From assembly GCF_964340395.1 (NCBI RefSeq), contig NC_135560.1, forward strand, positions 15,417,598 to 15,481,597: a DNA stretch of 64,000 nt, in the 5' to 3' direction. Every line of letters begins with the position of its first letter. Position 1 is the first letter of the stretch. This stretch comes from Glandiceps talaboti. Taxonomy: Eukaryota > Hemichordata > Enteropneusta > Spengelidae. Under the pieces are notes generated by a model that made no database searches, had not been told where the DNA came from, and was given only the letters and a program-made list of their open reading frames with translations. Both the position numbers and the translations under genes were made by a program. Shown in pieces: positions 50,976-63,566 of this stretch.

Positions 50976-53945
50976 CCAAAAAATACCTAACATTTAACTG
51001 AAGGTGAGTACTTGCATTCTTACAACGTGATTATGTTTGATTCTACAAAAAAATCAGATTGGACAGTTTAGATCTTTGCTCTGGTGAGGTAAAAGACTCT
51101 ATAACGTCTGGCATTTATGAGACATATGCGATTAGCATCAAAACCTGTAGTCATAGCCAATACTGTTTGTATATATAATCACATTGTCTATCGTATTTAT
51201 GAGGGTTATCAAGCGTCAACGACAGACATCTTTTGAACTATATCTCGGAGGTTAGACGGTTCAAAGTAAGAAAATGAAACATAGTCATTACAGCATTTGG
51301 GAGATCTTCATTTACCTATAGATAAATACCAGCTTCGAGTGGTCATTGAAACTAAATGTCGAAATCTTATATGTTTATTCTGACATTCCGTAAACTATGA
51401 ATATAGACTATTTCTGTTTCGCAGATCTTAATCTTTCATTTGTATTTTACAAACTTGATGTGCTAACACAGTTAGCATCTAATGCACATATATTTAACCT
51501 AGATCACATAAGTGCTAAACGTTGATTATTGTTAGGTACTGGATGTGGAGGAAACGCGATTTGCGTGCAAAAACTAAACCTTGAAGTGTGAGAGCCACAG
51601 ATTACAATGAGCGCATATAAGCATGTCATATCAATCATTCAAAATTGTTAATGCTGGTATCTACTGTCCTCATCAACAACCATATATAAGTAATTCAATT
51701 GTTTCACTCCATAACATGCAAGTCTTTTGCCTTTAGAAATATAAATTAAACAATACACAATTCGCTCACACTGAGAGTTTTGTTTTGTATTCGCTAAATA
51801 AAGGCCCTTCTTTTCCGAGTCTGATCATGTGTTAAATTAAAAATTAAAGTGGCGTGGTCTGTAACCGATACACATATTTGGCTACACATATATGGCTAGC
51901 GTCAGTATGAAAAATGTACATAGTAAACTTAACGTGGTGGAAATCATTAACACAACTAGATAGAGGTGATTGAATCTGCACAAATTTGCATGGTAACTGA
52001 AAATATTGCGTTTTTAACTTACTTTGGTAACAGAAATATTACGTCATAATATTATATTTCAAATGTGGATTCCTGGTGACAGCTCTTTCAGATGCTAGAC
52101 ACGATTCAACGTGTTTTAATAGTTTGAATAGTACAATGTTTTCAGCCTTAACTTTTAGATGCCAATTAACAGTACATTAGTGTTGGGGGCTATGTCTTCG
52201 AAGACAGAAGACTTGTTTCAATATGACACACAACGTGCTAAGAACCATAGAGTTACAGACTATGTCCCTATAACTAAATCTCATTGCTTATTCCAATTCC
52301 ACTATGATGTTTTAACACCTTATGGTCACACAAACTAATATCTACGGTGGTAATATGTATTATATTGTTGTTGGTTAATTAAACCAATACTTGACAGCAT
52401 CATCGCTTTACAAATATTTTACACACGATATGAACTTGACCCAATTAACTAGAATGTGTAACTACGACTTGGAGACTATTGCCACGGATGAAATATGGTA
52501 CGCATCCTCATGAAAGCCATATTTTTTTGGAATTTGAAAACAGCGAGGGACCTTAACATATACGTTTTGAAGAACGAATAACATTTACTATTTTGCCGTG
52601 TGGATGCATGTCTTGTGTAATGTTCCATTTTCATCAGATGTAAAACGTTGAATACAGATGGTGTGTCCATGAAAAGATCATAACCAAGGATACCTCTTAT
52701 TAGACTAGAAACGATATTTTTTTACAATCTTAATATAATTGCTGTTCTGTCATTACCACTTTTAGTGTTCCTTTCACAACCATTTGAGCACGAACTCGGC
52801 GATAATTTCAAACATATAAAATTAAAAGCAATATTTCACAGACAAGGAAGTTCCATAAAAGACATAAAATGAACTGCCGTATATGAAATCTTTAAATGTG
52901 CTTCCAAGCCTAGAGTAATACAATAATTATGTGAGTTACTACGTTCCTATACAGCATAGCCAATACATTCAATGTCGTCATAAACTTGAATTACTTCTGA
53001 TTCATATAACATCGGTAATAATTCCAACGCGTCCATAAATATAACTCATAAACCACTGGTTCGAAAAATGATAAAATTCCAATTATAGAAGCTTCTGGAT
53101 CATTTTTAATTTTATAGTAATCCAAAAAGATGTGGGCAAACTATCTAGATATGAAATTTTGGTGTGCTTTTATTTTGCACTTAGTACTAATGTAGCTATG
53201 TATAACATTTTACCATCGTGGTTGTCTTTTTACATGGAAGTACAATCATACCATTAGAATAATTCGCCCTCATAACATGAACTGCATTCTATATATGTAT
53301 TTGAGTCGACGGTAGTCATTAATTTCAAATGGACGATAAGTTCTAAAAATAAAAAGGGCCATTTATCTGAGGGTCAACAGTAATTTTAAAAATTGAATAT
53401 TTGTAGACTCGCGGTCGGCTTCGAGTCTGTTCTTTAACAATACGCATATCATCCCAATTCCCTTCATCTATGAACAAGATTCAAGTGTGCTTCGTGACAA
53501 GGTTCGGGGTTTGTTGACGGTAAATGGCGACATCTTGACTGAGTTCATTCAGAGTTGACTCAAATCTGAAGTTGAACGTAGGCATCCTGCATCTACAAAC
53601 AACGTTACGGTAGTAAACATTTGGCAATTCGTTAACGTCTTTATTTTATTGTAAATGGAGATATTATGGAATAAACTCTTCTCCATTACACTGGATTACA
53701 AAACTAAATCTTTTTCTAACAGAAACATTTCCAAAAAATATTCTTACATTCACAGATATCTAAGCAAAATGTCAGATTTGACCATTTATTAAACTATTCA
53801 TTTTTGACTTTTTTTCTAGGGGGTGTTAGTAAATAGAGAAAATACCTTTTCTTAAATTATTGTTGTCTTCTCTACACCATTTCATAGTATTTCGAACAGT
53901 TTTGTATGTCAGCAACTAAATTTCCCAATATGTCACCGATGTACA
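50976..53945. other. Non-coding stretch
   Basis: Nothing recognisable in about 3 kb of AT-rich DNA. Confidence 0.4.
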
Positions 53946-53966
53946 TAGACAGACAGACAGACAGAC

Positions 53967-54009
<43 letters not shown>

Positions 54010-54103
54010 CACAGACACACACACACACACACACACATACATACATACATACATACATACATACATACATACATACATACATACATACATACATACGTTT
54101 GTA

Positions 54104-54162
<59 letters not shown>
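53946..54162. repeat. Compound microsatellite (CAGA)n(CA)n(CATA)n(CA)n(TA)n
   Basis: CAGA, CA, CATA, CA and TA blocks succeed each other over about 215 bp. Confidence 0.98.
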
Positions 54163-56690
54163 GACGTCAACAACTGAATGACGTCAACAAAACTCAACTG
54201 AAGCCTGAAGGGGTTTCAAAATATTCTGACTAGCTATCACACTGTTAACAGAGCATCATTAGGGTCTTGTTACCTTGTTATATATACCTGTTACATATGC
54301 CAGTGTATCATGTGTGCTTGTGTATGTGTTATGAAGCGAATAATTGTGTCAAAAAGTATATGTATCCATATTGCATAAATCTTCCTTAATAGCAAGCCGC
54401 TAAATGATAAAGGGGTCGTTTACATTTTATATCCCATTCTCTGTAAAAACATTCGTTCGGTGTAACCGCGAATTATTGTCCTACCGATAGTCGTAAATCT
54501 TGTCTCAACATGAAGCAAACGGCCTGTAATGGTAATAATAGCTACATAGCGAGGTCAAATGAACGCAGCTGTTTAAGCCATACTGCTACTAAAAGGCAAA
54601 TGTATTCATGTCTTTAATGGGTAAAGGTCTACTCGGCTTCACGATTCTGTTTCATTTGCTGGATTACATGTACTACTAAACGTTTTCCTTCGCTTGTCGA
54701 ACTTTTTCTGCATCATTGATGTCTGCAGAGAGCCTACAGGTAAGTCATAGCTGGCGGATGAGACATTTCATCACGTCGTTTACGTACTCGTGACGTTGAC
54801 CTGTGCCTGATTGAGTGCTAATCAATGTGCGTTATTCTACCCTGCATCCGTAATCCAGGATGTGCCATAAGAATAGAGTATCATTCACCTCGGTCAAGAG
54901 GTGTGTAGCATTATTTGTGGTATCCTGGTATGGCATTTCCCTGTTATCTAGTTAATATAGCAAGGATATCTCCTTTTCACCTATGAGCAGCCGAAACATA
55001 AGTTAGCCACAGAGAAAAGTGGATATATATACTTGATACTATTGTAATGGCTGTTTTAATTTATACTTGCGAAATGTTGTAATAATTAGACAACATTTGA
55101 TACCTTACAACACAGTACGTTCATTCCTAGCAACGTTATTTGTATTGATATGCCTGATATAGTGAACAACTATAGTGAATAAACAGGATTATACGACCAT
55201 GTGGTACAGCGCATGACTTTTGAAATGCTGTAAGGATTTGCAGATAATAAAGCAATGATCAAGCTGTTTCAGTGAGTTTCACACCTACATCTATACTACG
55301 GATTACGGATATAAGGATTTTTGATATATTTTTATTTTGATACATATGGTTAGTTTTCTGAATTGTTTAGAATTATTGAAGATGTCGCGATGCAATAAAA
55401 AAATGTAGCATGTGATTTCTAGTACTAATGCCATAGCCTACATTGATGGTGAAAACGTCGAAAACATCGCATCAATAATTAATTATTTCTTGTGTTAGAT
55501 TTTCCATTCCCTAATTAAGTATGTTCCATGTTTAGTTTTTGTTACCTTAACAATTAACTGTTAATTCACTATTAAATCATCGTCAAGCGTCCAACGATAC
55601 AGAACCTTGTTCGTAGTGATATTATGGAGTTTTTCCTTTATGGCAGAAATGACCTCGGGACTAATTTCTTAACATTTCTCCAAAATTTACTTTTTAAAAT
55701 ATTGCTCCTGGTGCTTTTCAGATATTAGCCTGAAAGAAATTCAGGGACTCATATTTTCGTCATATTTTGAAGGAAATCGGCAATCTCTTATTTACTGTGC
55801 TGTTATATTCGGCGGCCATATTGGATTCTAAAATGGCGTAATTTTTATTTTCTTTACACTTGAAATGTGTGTGACTATCCCTGATTTTTTGTTGATTTTA
55901 AATGAGAATGGGTTTGAATGTTTTGTGAGTAATTATAAAATAGCAGCAAAAGTTGTTGGAGATTATTATTTCTAAAGGGACGTACTACATCGTACATATG
56001 GAGTGTATACTTAGAAACATCTTTTCGCTTGTTGATACCACTTCACATAAAATATATTGAAACATCAATGTAATTATTTTTTCCCTTGAAACGAAAGCAA
56101 CGTTTCTATTAAATGTGTGATTCTTGTTAGTGTCATTTTCGACCTGAACACACTATACGCTACTACACACGTAAATGCGACGGCTAGCTAAGTGTATATA
56201 TTACGCCGGGAGGTCTTCATAGCTACGGACGTGAGTAACATTGCTTCTCGACAAGTAATGAGCTAAATCGAATACGGTAACCATTCCGGAGAGTCTTTTA
56301 AAATAATTGAAAGCCTGATCTCAGCTTACCAAGACAAACACAAAATGCTACCGGTTTTCATTTCCGGAGTGTTAGCAATGTTACACGAATCGTGCCAAGC
56401 TGATTTGTGAAAGCTCTGGATTTATTCAGATTAGGTTGCCTTTCAACACCACGTAGACTCCCTTATTCGTGCTATATTCCATTTAAAGTTTTCAATTCTC
56501 AAACTGGCTATAGCCTAAATAGTTAATCATACACGTGTTATTTTGTCAAAGTATTTACAGTTTTTGTCGCAGTATTCAGTGTGTATTTACGGCTACGAAA
56601 ACGGCAACACCTAACTTAAGGCAAAATTGGAAAACAAATAATGGTTTGAGAAATTGCTCCGACCCTAAGTCAAGATTACTTTATGGTCAA
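54163..56690. other. Non-coding stretch
   Basis: Includes the single 37-bp-minisatellite-like copy at 55805-55829. Otherwise nothing recognisable. Confidence 0.4.
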
Positions 56691-56960
56691 AATGCTTCTG
56701 TGATAGTTTGATGGGGTGTAAAAGAAGTAAATGATGACAATTATATGTGCAGATTGTACTGTATAAATTCAGTTTACAGTCTGAAAATACCTGGGTTTTT
56801 GGAATGTGTTTTTTTAAGAATGACTATAGATACTTTAATATGGCAAGAAAATTCTTGAATTTTAATCTTTTCGAATTAAAAAATATATTTAGGGTCGGCG
56901 ACTTAAACTTGGATCGCTCGGGTTCTTGGATGAAAACATGTAATTTTTTATTTGTCCTCA
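56691..56960 (+). repeat. Dispersed repeat, copy 2
   Basis: Partner of 29775-30055 in opposite orientation. Shared blocks are CTTCTGTGATAGTTT, GGTGTAAAAGAAGTAAAT, AATTCA...TTACA, TTTAGGGTCGG and CGGGTT. Identity is visibly lower than in the local duplications, so it is an older family. Confidence 0.75.
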
Positions 56961-57699
56961 CTAATGAAACGAGAACCGAATAGTGTTCAATATGTTTTCT
57001 TCGGTGTAACTCAGTTGTGACCCTCTTTAAATACTTGAGCTAAAGATGAAAATGTATTCCAAGGTAATTCAAACGTCAGATTACAAGTGTAACTTAGTAA
57101 GTTGTATGTATTCTGTGATGCGTAAACATACCAAAGAACTTACAATAGAAAGAAATGATAGAAGTATTTTGGTAATATAATATCATAACAAATATAAAAC
57201 CCCTATTATTCTGACAAACGTTGGTCTACACAATAATTATTTTGTAAACAGCAAACAGAGTTGCATTCATTTTCCACTTTTGATTCTTACCGCCTTGACC
57301 TTTAACCTTAGGTCAATCCACTTATGATCTGTACCATCATATCCAACAGTCTGACTGTTCAGCTGTATACACATGTACGTTATTTCTTTGTGCTGGTAGA
57401 CTTGTTCACTCACGCGAAACAGGTTGCATATCGGGCAGGTTTTAAATGTAATTAATGGCTACATAATAATCGCTACTAATGTTTCTCTGTAAACTAATGA
57501 TGAAGATAACCCAATTGTGTGTGTAATACTATAAATGTACTGTGCTTCCATCGTCAACTCTTTTTCGTTTCAATTTGTATGTAAATTTCAAAGAAATGTA
57601 TTTACTGTGAATTTAGAAATAACATAAGATTGTGGCTAACTAAACATTTACAGGTGACGTCGTGAGATTGTCAAAGCCATAAAGACTCGAATGTAGTAA

Positions 57700-57728
57700 A
57701 TTATAGACATAGCGAACGAGTGGGTTCC
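57700..57728. repeat. 29-bp exact repeat, copy 1
   Basis: ATTATAGACATAGCGAACGA followed by GTGGGTTCC. It is identical to 59602-59630 while flanks differ. Confidence 0.9.
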
Positions 57729-57878
57729 TGCCGTACATATAACGTTGATGGCTCTTTTTTAGTTCTTAGTTACTATCTTTGGCCCCTAAAAAGATTAAAG
57801 AAAGTGATGGCAAACACAATGTACAATGGAAGCCATTTAAATTGAAACAACACGTCGCTTGGATCAACAAATATCTCA

Positions 57879-58080
57879 CTAACATTGCTACAATGTATCG
57901 CCTGGCTGTACATACTCATACTAACTTTGCTAAATTTATGACCTGGTTGTACATAAACGCGCTAACATTGCTACATTTTATCGCCTGACTGTACATAATC
58001 TTACTAACGTTGGTACTTTTTATCGTCTGACAGAAACACCTTGCTAACACCGTGTCTTTCATTGTCTGGCGTGATGTCAA
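57879..58080. repeat. 42-bp minisatellite, about five diverged copies
   Basis: Units of 40-42 bp begin CTAACATTGCTACATTTTAT, then CGCCTGACTGTACATAATCTTA. In reverse complement the core (GACGATAAAATGTAGCA) matches the 33-bp array at 19.4 kb. An inverted single copy lies near 58238-58275. Confidence 0.88.
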
Positions 58081-59043
58081 AATCTTTCCAAAATTCAATT
58101 TGCTACATTGTAATTGTAAATAATTTTATGTAAATAATTACAATTGTACTTCATATTATATGACAACTTATAGTGTTAATGTTAATAACGTCTTAGTCAA
58201 GACAGGCGATCAGATTTAGTAAATTTAGTAAGATTTTTGTAAAGCCAGACGATACGATCTAGCGATGTTAGTACAATGTTTGTCGAGCAGAAGAAACAAT
58301 GTGGCGATTTCATGATATTTAGACATACGACAATTCGTTTAGACTGAACCTGCTTCCCTTGTAGTTATACACATTCTTATCATGTACTACATTTTGCGAA
58401 TACAACTAAGTTATAGCTTTGTGTACGTACGAAATGAACGTTTAATGTATGAATTTCCCCGTCCACGCTTCTTTCTTTCTACCTCAGGAGAAACGTCTTT
58501 GCTTGAATATGCTAGTATGTATATCACGATCCCACGAACTGCTGTATCGACAAACCTAGAAGATGGTTCAACTTTTTTAATACGTTTCGGGTTTTCAATC
58601 ATTCAAAAAGTATAGATCTATGTATAGTTTATTCAACCAACGCTGTGTATACAGTGAAATGAAAATTATTGATACGATCTTTTCTTATCAGATCAGCTGC
58701 TAAAATTACATTGTCAGAAACCACTTGGTTCATATTCACTGCTAAATTTCGATGGCGAGTGTTCAACTGCTGGGTAGAGTTGATGAATGGTTCGTGCATC
58801 ATGCATTACTATTTTCAATAGGCTTGAGAGTGTCGTTGTTCAAGTGTTCAAGAGACTGTATAAGTACATATTGGCGCCTCTATCACCTCTAACATCAGTA
58901 TTAGGAGTGACAAGTGTTCTATCTTGTGCTGCCCTGACACAATATACCACTCATCATTTTGACCTTCTATAACACAAGTGCGTATATATACTATATATAC
59001 GCACATATACATATACATGTACACATATGTGTGTGCGTGTGTG
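58081..59043. other. Non-coding stretch
   Basis: ORF pairs on both strands around 58382-58615 are unassigned. No gene is recognised. Confidence 0.4.
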
Positions 59044-59054
59044 TAGACAGACAT

Positions 59055-59120
<66 letters not shown>

Positions 59121-59221
59121 GCACGCACGCACGCACGCACGCACGCACATACATACATACATACATACATACATACATACATACATACATACATACATAC
59201 ATACATACATACATACATAAA
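59044..59221. repeat. (CAGA)n(CGCA)n(CATA)n compound microsatellite
   Basis: Three tetranucleotide blocks in series. The same CAGA-to-CATA succession as at 27.1 and 53.9 kb, here with CGCA in between. Confidence 0.98.
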
Positions 59222-59601
59222 TAACTTTTATGTACAGAATGTATTCACCTACACGGTTTCATAACGAATGCAAGACTGATCGATGCAGTATGTACATAAT
59301 TCATTATGTGATTGTAACGGATGGAAGTCTTTTTAGTTATTGGATTTGAACGGACGTGGCATGCATCATATGTTATAAACCAAATAGGTTAAACATGCTA
59401 GTGAACTACGGGACATGGTCTAACCCTATATTCTCGTGATTTGAACTAACAGTATTATAATAGTAACACACACATGTATATGTGTTTTGGCCAGGGGATA
59501 AACCTACATTAGCCGGACTTACAATATATTATTAATGTCATAATTTTACTAGTAAGAGTTTATTTTAATGTTTGCATTTTATTTATATACATAACTATTC
59601 G

Positions 59602-59630
59602 ATTATAGACATAGCGAACGAGTGGGTTCC
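59602..59630. repeat. 29-bp exact repeat, copy 2
   Basis: Identical to 57700-57728, 1,902 bp downstream in the same orientation. Confidence 0.9.
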
Positions 59631-59691
59631 AGTATATATATACACTCAATTTCTATTTTTGAGGCAATTTTCAACAATGTGATGACGGTCG

Positions 59692-59910
59692 ATGTATAAG
59701 GAAATAGTTTTGACTGTGTACCCTTATGAGAAATATAAGCCTGCCGTGAAGGCAATCAACACTAAGAGCCAATGGGCTGATCACGCGTCGGACTCGTTTA
59801 ACCCAAGTATTGACACCCTGGATCACCATAAACGATGTTGGCTCCGGAAAATAATCATTGATGACCTGCAAACTACGGGAAAAACTGTTCCGTGTCCAAA
59901 GGCCGCTTGA
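59692..59910 (+). CDS. Unassigned 72-codon ORF, possible terminal exon
   Basis: Reads MYKEIVLTVYPYEKYKPAVK, then SQWADHASDSFNPSIDTLDH and ends TVPCPKAA. Composition is mixed and globular-looking, and GC content is visibly higher than the surroundings. The region is preceded by in-frame stops, so it would be a single small gene or a last exon. No family is recognised. Confidence 0.25.
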   Translation: MYKEIVLTVYPYEKYKPAVKAINTKSQWADHASDSFNPSIDTLDHHKRCWLRKIIIDDLQTTGKTVPCPKAA

Positions 59911-62165
59911 CTGTTAGTTTGCTTCCAAAAGTACTTAGTCTATCACAAATACCCATCACAAAGTACAGCTTTGTGTGCCTTAGGTGGTTAGATAACGGAT
60001 GAGAGAGGCGCTTTCAATACAGCGAGTGTATTAAAGATGCGAGTAGGAGACATATTTCACCGCTTATATACTCATTCTACTCATCGAAATAGACGTTGTG
60101 CAACAGAATGAACGACATTAATCTCGACTATTTATATTCATTGGCGTATAGTCTAGATGGGATTAGGGTAGAAAAAGTCGTGATGAATTTGTTCTTTTGT
60201 CCGCACTCGTCTTTCTAAGGACGATGAATCTCTTTTACGGTGGCTGAGCCATGCTCCAAGAATTTATGTCACGTTTCACTGATTGACATTTCCTTGCAAG
60301 CATATTGTGTTTGATTTTGTCGTGTTCCGGAGCAATTATTGATAATGAGACGCGGATAATGCTTTACAGATCTTTACAGGACGCATTTTGCCATACTCTC
60401 CTTCTTATGAGATTGGTCTAATTACAAGTGCTATTTGTAGCTGCATTTAACTGACAAATATGCCTATTGTAAGCTGTCAGATTGGAGAAATAACTCAAGA
60501 ATTGAGGAGACACTTTCGACAATCGAACACCACGTAGTCTAGGAAATTGGAATGCATTTAACAAAGATATTTGGCTGTCGAACGGATGGGTACTGTCGAT
60601 GACATTTAAAACAGCTTACGTATTAATCAATGTGTTGTTAAACGATATCATGAACATCGATTGTAAGCTTTCTGTGTGACTGATGAGATTTCTGAATTTA
60701 TTTTCTTGAAGGGACCTTCCACGATGAAATAATACACCAACGAGTCGACTCGTACTGATTACCTGTTGGATCAGAAACATTGACCTCTAACCCCGCCCGA
60801 GGCGAGCAGCGGTGGATCTCCTTTGGTTCATCTTTATTCCTTATCTGTACTGCACATTTGGATGACGATGGAGGTAATATCCAAGGGCTAACAATTGCCG
60901 AGTCGACGTTGGATATATATTTGTTAAGCATCCTCGCTAGAAGAATATACTTTGGGGCTTATGACGATGCACTGAGTATAATGTATGTAACTTAATGCAT
61001 TCTTCTTCATAGTCAAAATGATAAACGTCCTTATAATATATTTGTAGTCTCCTGCATACCCAAGCAGGATGAATAATCGAAAATGTCATGTTTCTTATCT
61101 ATTTTCCCTTGTTTTAAAGCATGCCATCTCTTTAGATTGTTTGTGCACGTCAAATGCATAATGCATTATATGTGTAAAGTTCCACTGAATGTTGTAGTTT
61201 TGCTCTGTTTTCAATTGTACACAGCACACATATTTGACCAAATTTCAAAAGCTTCAAGTTGACTTTAAATATTCAGCTAGTTATTGAAATGCTTATTTTT
61301 CTTGCAGAGAAACACGAATGTTCAAGATCCGAATCGACAAGGTTCAGTAACCAGAACGTTCCTTTGACATAGTAGGACTATACTGAATGGAGATATAAAA
61401 CAGTTTACAAGACGCTATGCATCAAACTCATCTAAAAGCAGCGGGAAAATCCCAGTAATATTAATCTACCTCTGTCGAGTGTTCATTGTCCCAACTTGCT
61501 TTCTGTCTGTGGGCGAAAATGATTACTTCGTCTTGTTGTATAAAGAGATTTCCCCCTTTGAAGCGACGATCACAGAAACCGCTCGATCAAATTAAACTAA
61601 TACAGTGTCATTCCTGCGTCGATAAATGGTGTCGTGTAATGAAATGCCCCATGGGATACATAGCTCCCCTGGGTATGTGATATTTGTGACGTCATAGACA
61701 ACAGGAGTGGATAGCTTCGTCGTCAAGTCTACGTGTACACCATACCTGGGTTAACCATTCTGTTTATCTTCGTCACCCCTTACAGAAGACGGGATAGCCG
61801 TGTTGTGACAAGGAAATGAGTGTGTGACCAGCATTTAGTAAAATTGTAGGACATATTTCAATAAGATAGAAATCACATGTTTTGTCGTCTGACAAAACGC
61901 CGCCTACAGGAAGATGATTCAGGAGTTTTAAACAGATATGCAGAATGCATACCAATGATTGCACGGAATATAACAATTTCATTTTGTTCAGAAGCTGATA
62001 AAAAGTGTAAAGTTAACTACTCTGTTTTAGTTTCTCTGGATCATTGTGTTTTGATAGAACTCAGAGTCGCCAGTGGATAGACTGCATTCGATCCTATATT
62101 TGAGATATTTGCATACAGGTTATATATATCTGAGTGCTACTACAATATTTACATTTCATTGGAGA
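59911..62165. other. Upstream region of the Largen/INSYN1-like gene
   Basis: Possible 5' exons or UTR of the downstream gene. ORFs at 60780-60995, 61486-61680 and 61877-62080 (+) are short and unassigned; the last (LQEDDSGVLNRYAECIPMI) looks protein-like and ends just before the gene. An acceptor-like TTTGCATACAG lies at about 62108-62118. Confidence 0.3.
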
Positions 62166-63566
62166 ATGATGAAGGCGGTGAAGACAGGAGAGGTAAAGCG
62201 CAAGATGAAAATCGTTGTGTCTGATTTAGGTACGGTTGTGAGTGAATTGAATGTTGTAACTGGACAGCTGCGCGCTCTGTTAAAACAGATCGATCGCGTC
62301 ACTTATGCACTTCTGCAAGGATGCGAACAGGGTTTATGCTCACCCGAGCTGGAGGAAGCAACTTTGAAGAGCATCGTTCCTAAATTAACTAGCAGGAGCA
62401 TTACAAACAGCTGTACCGCATCGATTGGTGACCACAGCGTCGAAACCAAATCTTGCACGGATGTCATTCAGGAGACTAACCCTCAGGTAGAAAACCCTAC
62501 TACAAGCGGGCGTGAAAAATTGAAATCAAATCCGAACAACCAGATGACAAAGACAGATTGTACATTACGCGGGAAAAGAGAAGGATTCTCTAAAAAGACG
62601 TTTTCTGCACCATGTCTAGATAAAATTGACAGGTATCGTTCTCAGGAATCACATCGAAAAAAGACATTACGGTTCGAGAGAAAGGTCGAATCGACAAGAC
62701 ATGTTACGATGAATGCCTCGGCAGGAGTTGATTCTCCGCATAAACCCATTGAAAAGATTCACTACCAAAAAAAATCGTGTTCTCGGCAAACCCCTTTGGC
62801 AAAGAAACTCTCTGCTGGTAACCCTCCATTGAAATGGAGTGACGCAAGAAAAAGTAATAAGAAAAAATGTGATCATGATTCGGGGACCTCATCTCAGCAA
62901 ATGTGTTCGCCGATGGTGCAGAGTGTAGAATTTAATAAAATGCAAGTATCGCATGGAGCTAAACTACAACAACGTTGTGATACCACAGACAAGTGCCTTA
63001 CCAATAAACCACCCATGGAAGCTATTCAGATGTGCAGTGCAGTCAGTCAATGTGAAACGAAGAGGAACGCTACCTCAAACGTGCGCCGCCGTATCAATTA
63101 CAAACACAGCAAAGCATTGCCGAACTGGCGAACAGGCTTGCAAGACAAGATTAATTACACTGAATGTTCAGACTCCTCCGAGGGAACAAAATTATTGGCT
63201 GATTACAGAGATAGTGACAGTGAACAGGAAAAACTCATGCCTTTATTTTCTTCACCTATGCACCATCCCGTTGCCTTGGAAACCGATGATAGCGAGGGGG
63301 GACATTCGGCACACGACTACGAAGCCAGTTACAATAGAAGTATTAATACATGGACCACATATGCAATTGTACACATTGATAACACATCGGAGGAGGAAGG
63401 ACTGCTCTTGAACGAGCTGCTCGAGGTTGATGATAAAGATACGACAAATGGAGAAGATAACGACGACGATGAAGATGATGATGATGACGACGATGATGAC
63501 GATGAAGACGGAGAGACTCATCCACATGCTAAAGGTCTAGAGTTTATTCAAAAACACGACTGCTAA
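62166..63566 (+). CDS. Largen (PRR16)/INSYN1-like protein with acidic C-terminus
   Basis: The frame is open from 62073, but I prefer the Met at 62166 (MMKAVKTGEVKRK; 466 residues), because the 31 residues before it are hydrophobic and unlike the family. Just after it, VKRKMKIVVSDLGTVVSELN then LRALLKQIDRVTYALL forms an amphipathic coiled coil. It matches the conserved N-terminal segment of vertebrate Largen and INSYN1 (K-x-K-I/M-x-x-V-x-x-L...ELxxV...QIDxxT). The middle (about 300 residues) is basic, Ser/Lys-rich and apparently disordered. A run of Asp/Glu (63460-63513, GAT/GAC-rich) precedes the tail KGLEFIQKHDC. INSYN1 is an inhibitory-synapse scaffold partner of gephyrin and Largen promotes translation and cell size; the role here is not inferable. 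No membrane segment is present if the 62166 start is right. Confidence 0.7.
   Translation: MMKAVKTGEVKRKMKIVVSDLGTVVSELNVVTGQLRALLKQIDRVTYALLQGCEQGLCSPELEEATLKSIVPKLTSRSITNSCTASIGDHSVETKSCTDVIQETNPQVENPTTSGREKLKSNPNNQMTKTDCTLRGKREGFSKKTFSAPCLDKIDRYRSQESHRKKTLRFERKVESTRHVTMNASAGVDSPHKPIEKIHYQKKSCSRQTPLAKKLSAGNPPLKWSDARKSNKKKCDHDSGTSSQQMCSPMVQSVEFNKMQVSHGAKLQQRCDTTDKCLTNKPPMEAIQMCSAVSQCETKRNATSNVRRRINYKHSKALPNWRTGLQDKINYTECSDSSEGTKLLADYRDSDSEQEKLMPLFSSPMHHPVALETDDSEGGHSAHDYEASYNRSINTWTTYAIVHIDNTSEEEGLLLNELLEVDDKDTTNGEDNDDDEDDDDDDDDDDEDGETHPHAKGLEFIQKHDC

Noticed and set aside
62953-63411. 152-aa ORF in a second frame within the Largen/INSYN1-like gene
   Set aside because: It is an overlapping shadow frame with no recognisable motif; the 62166-63566 frame carries the conserved coiled coil.
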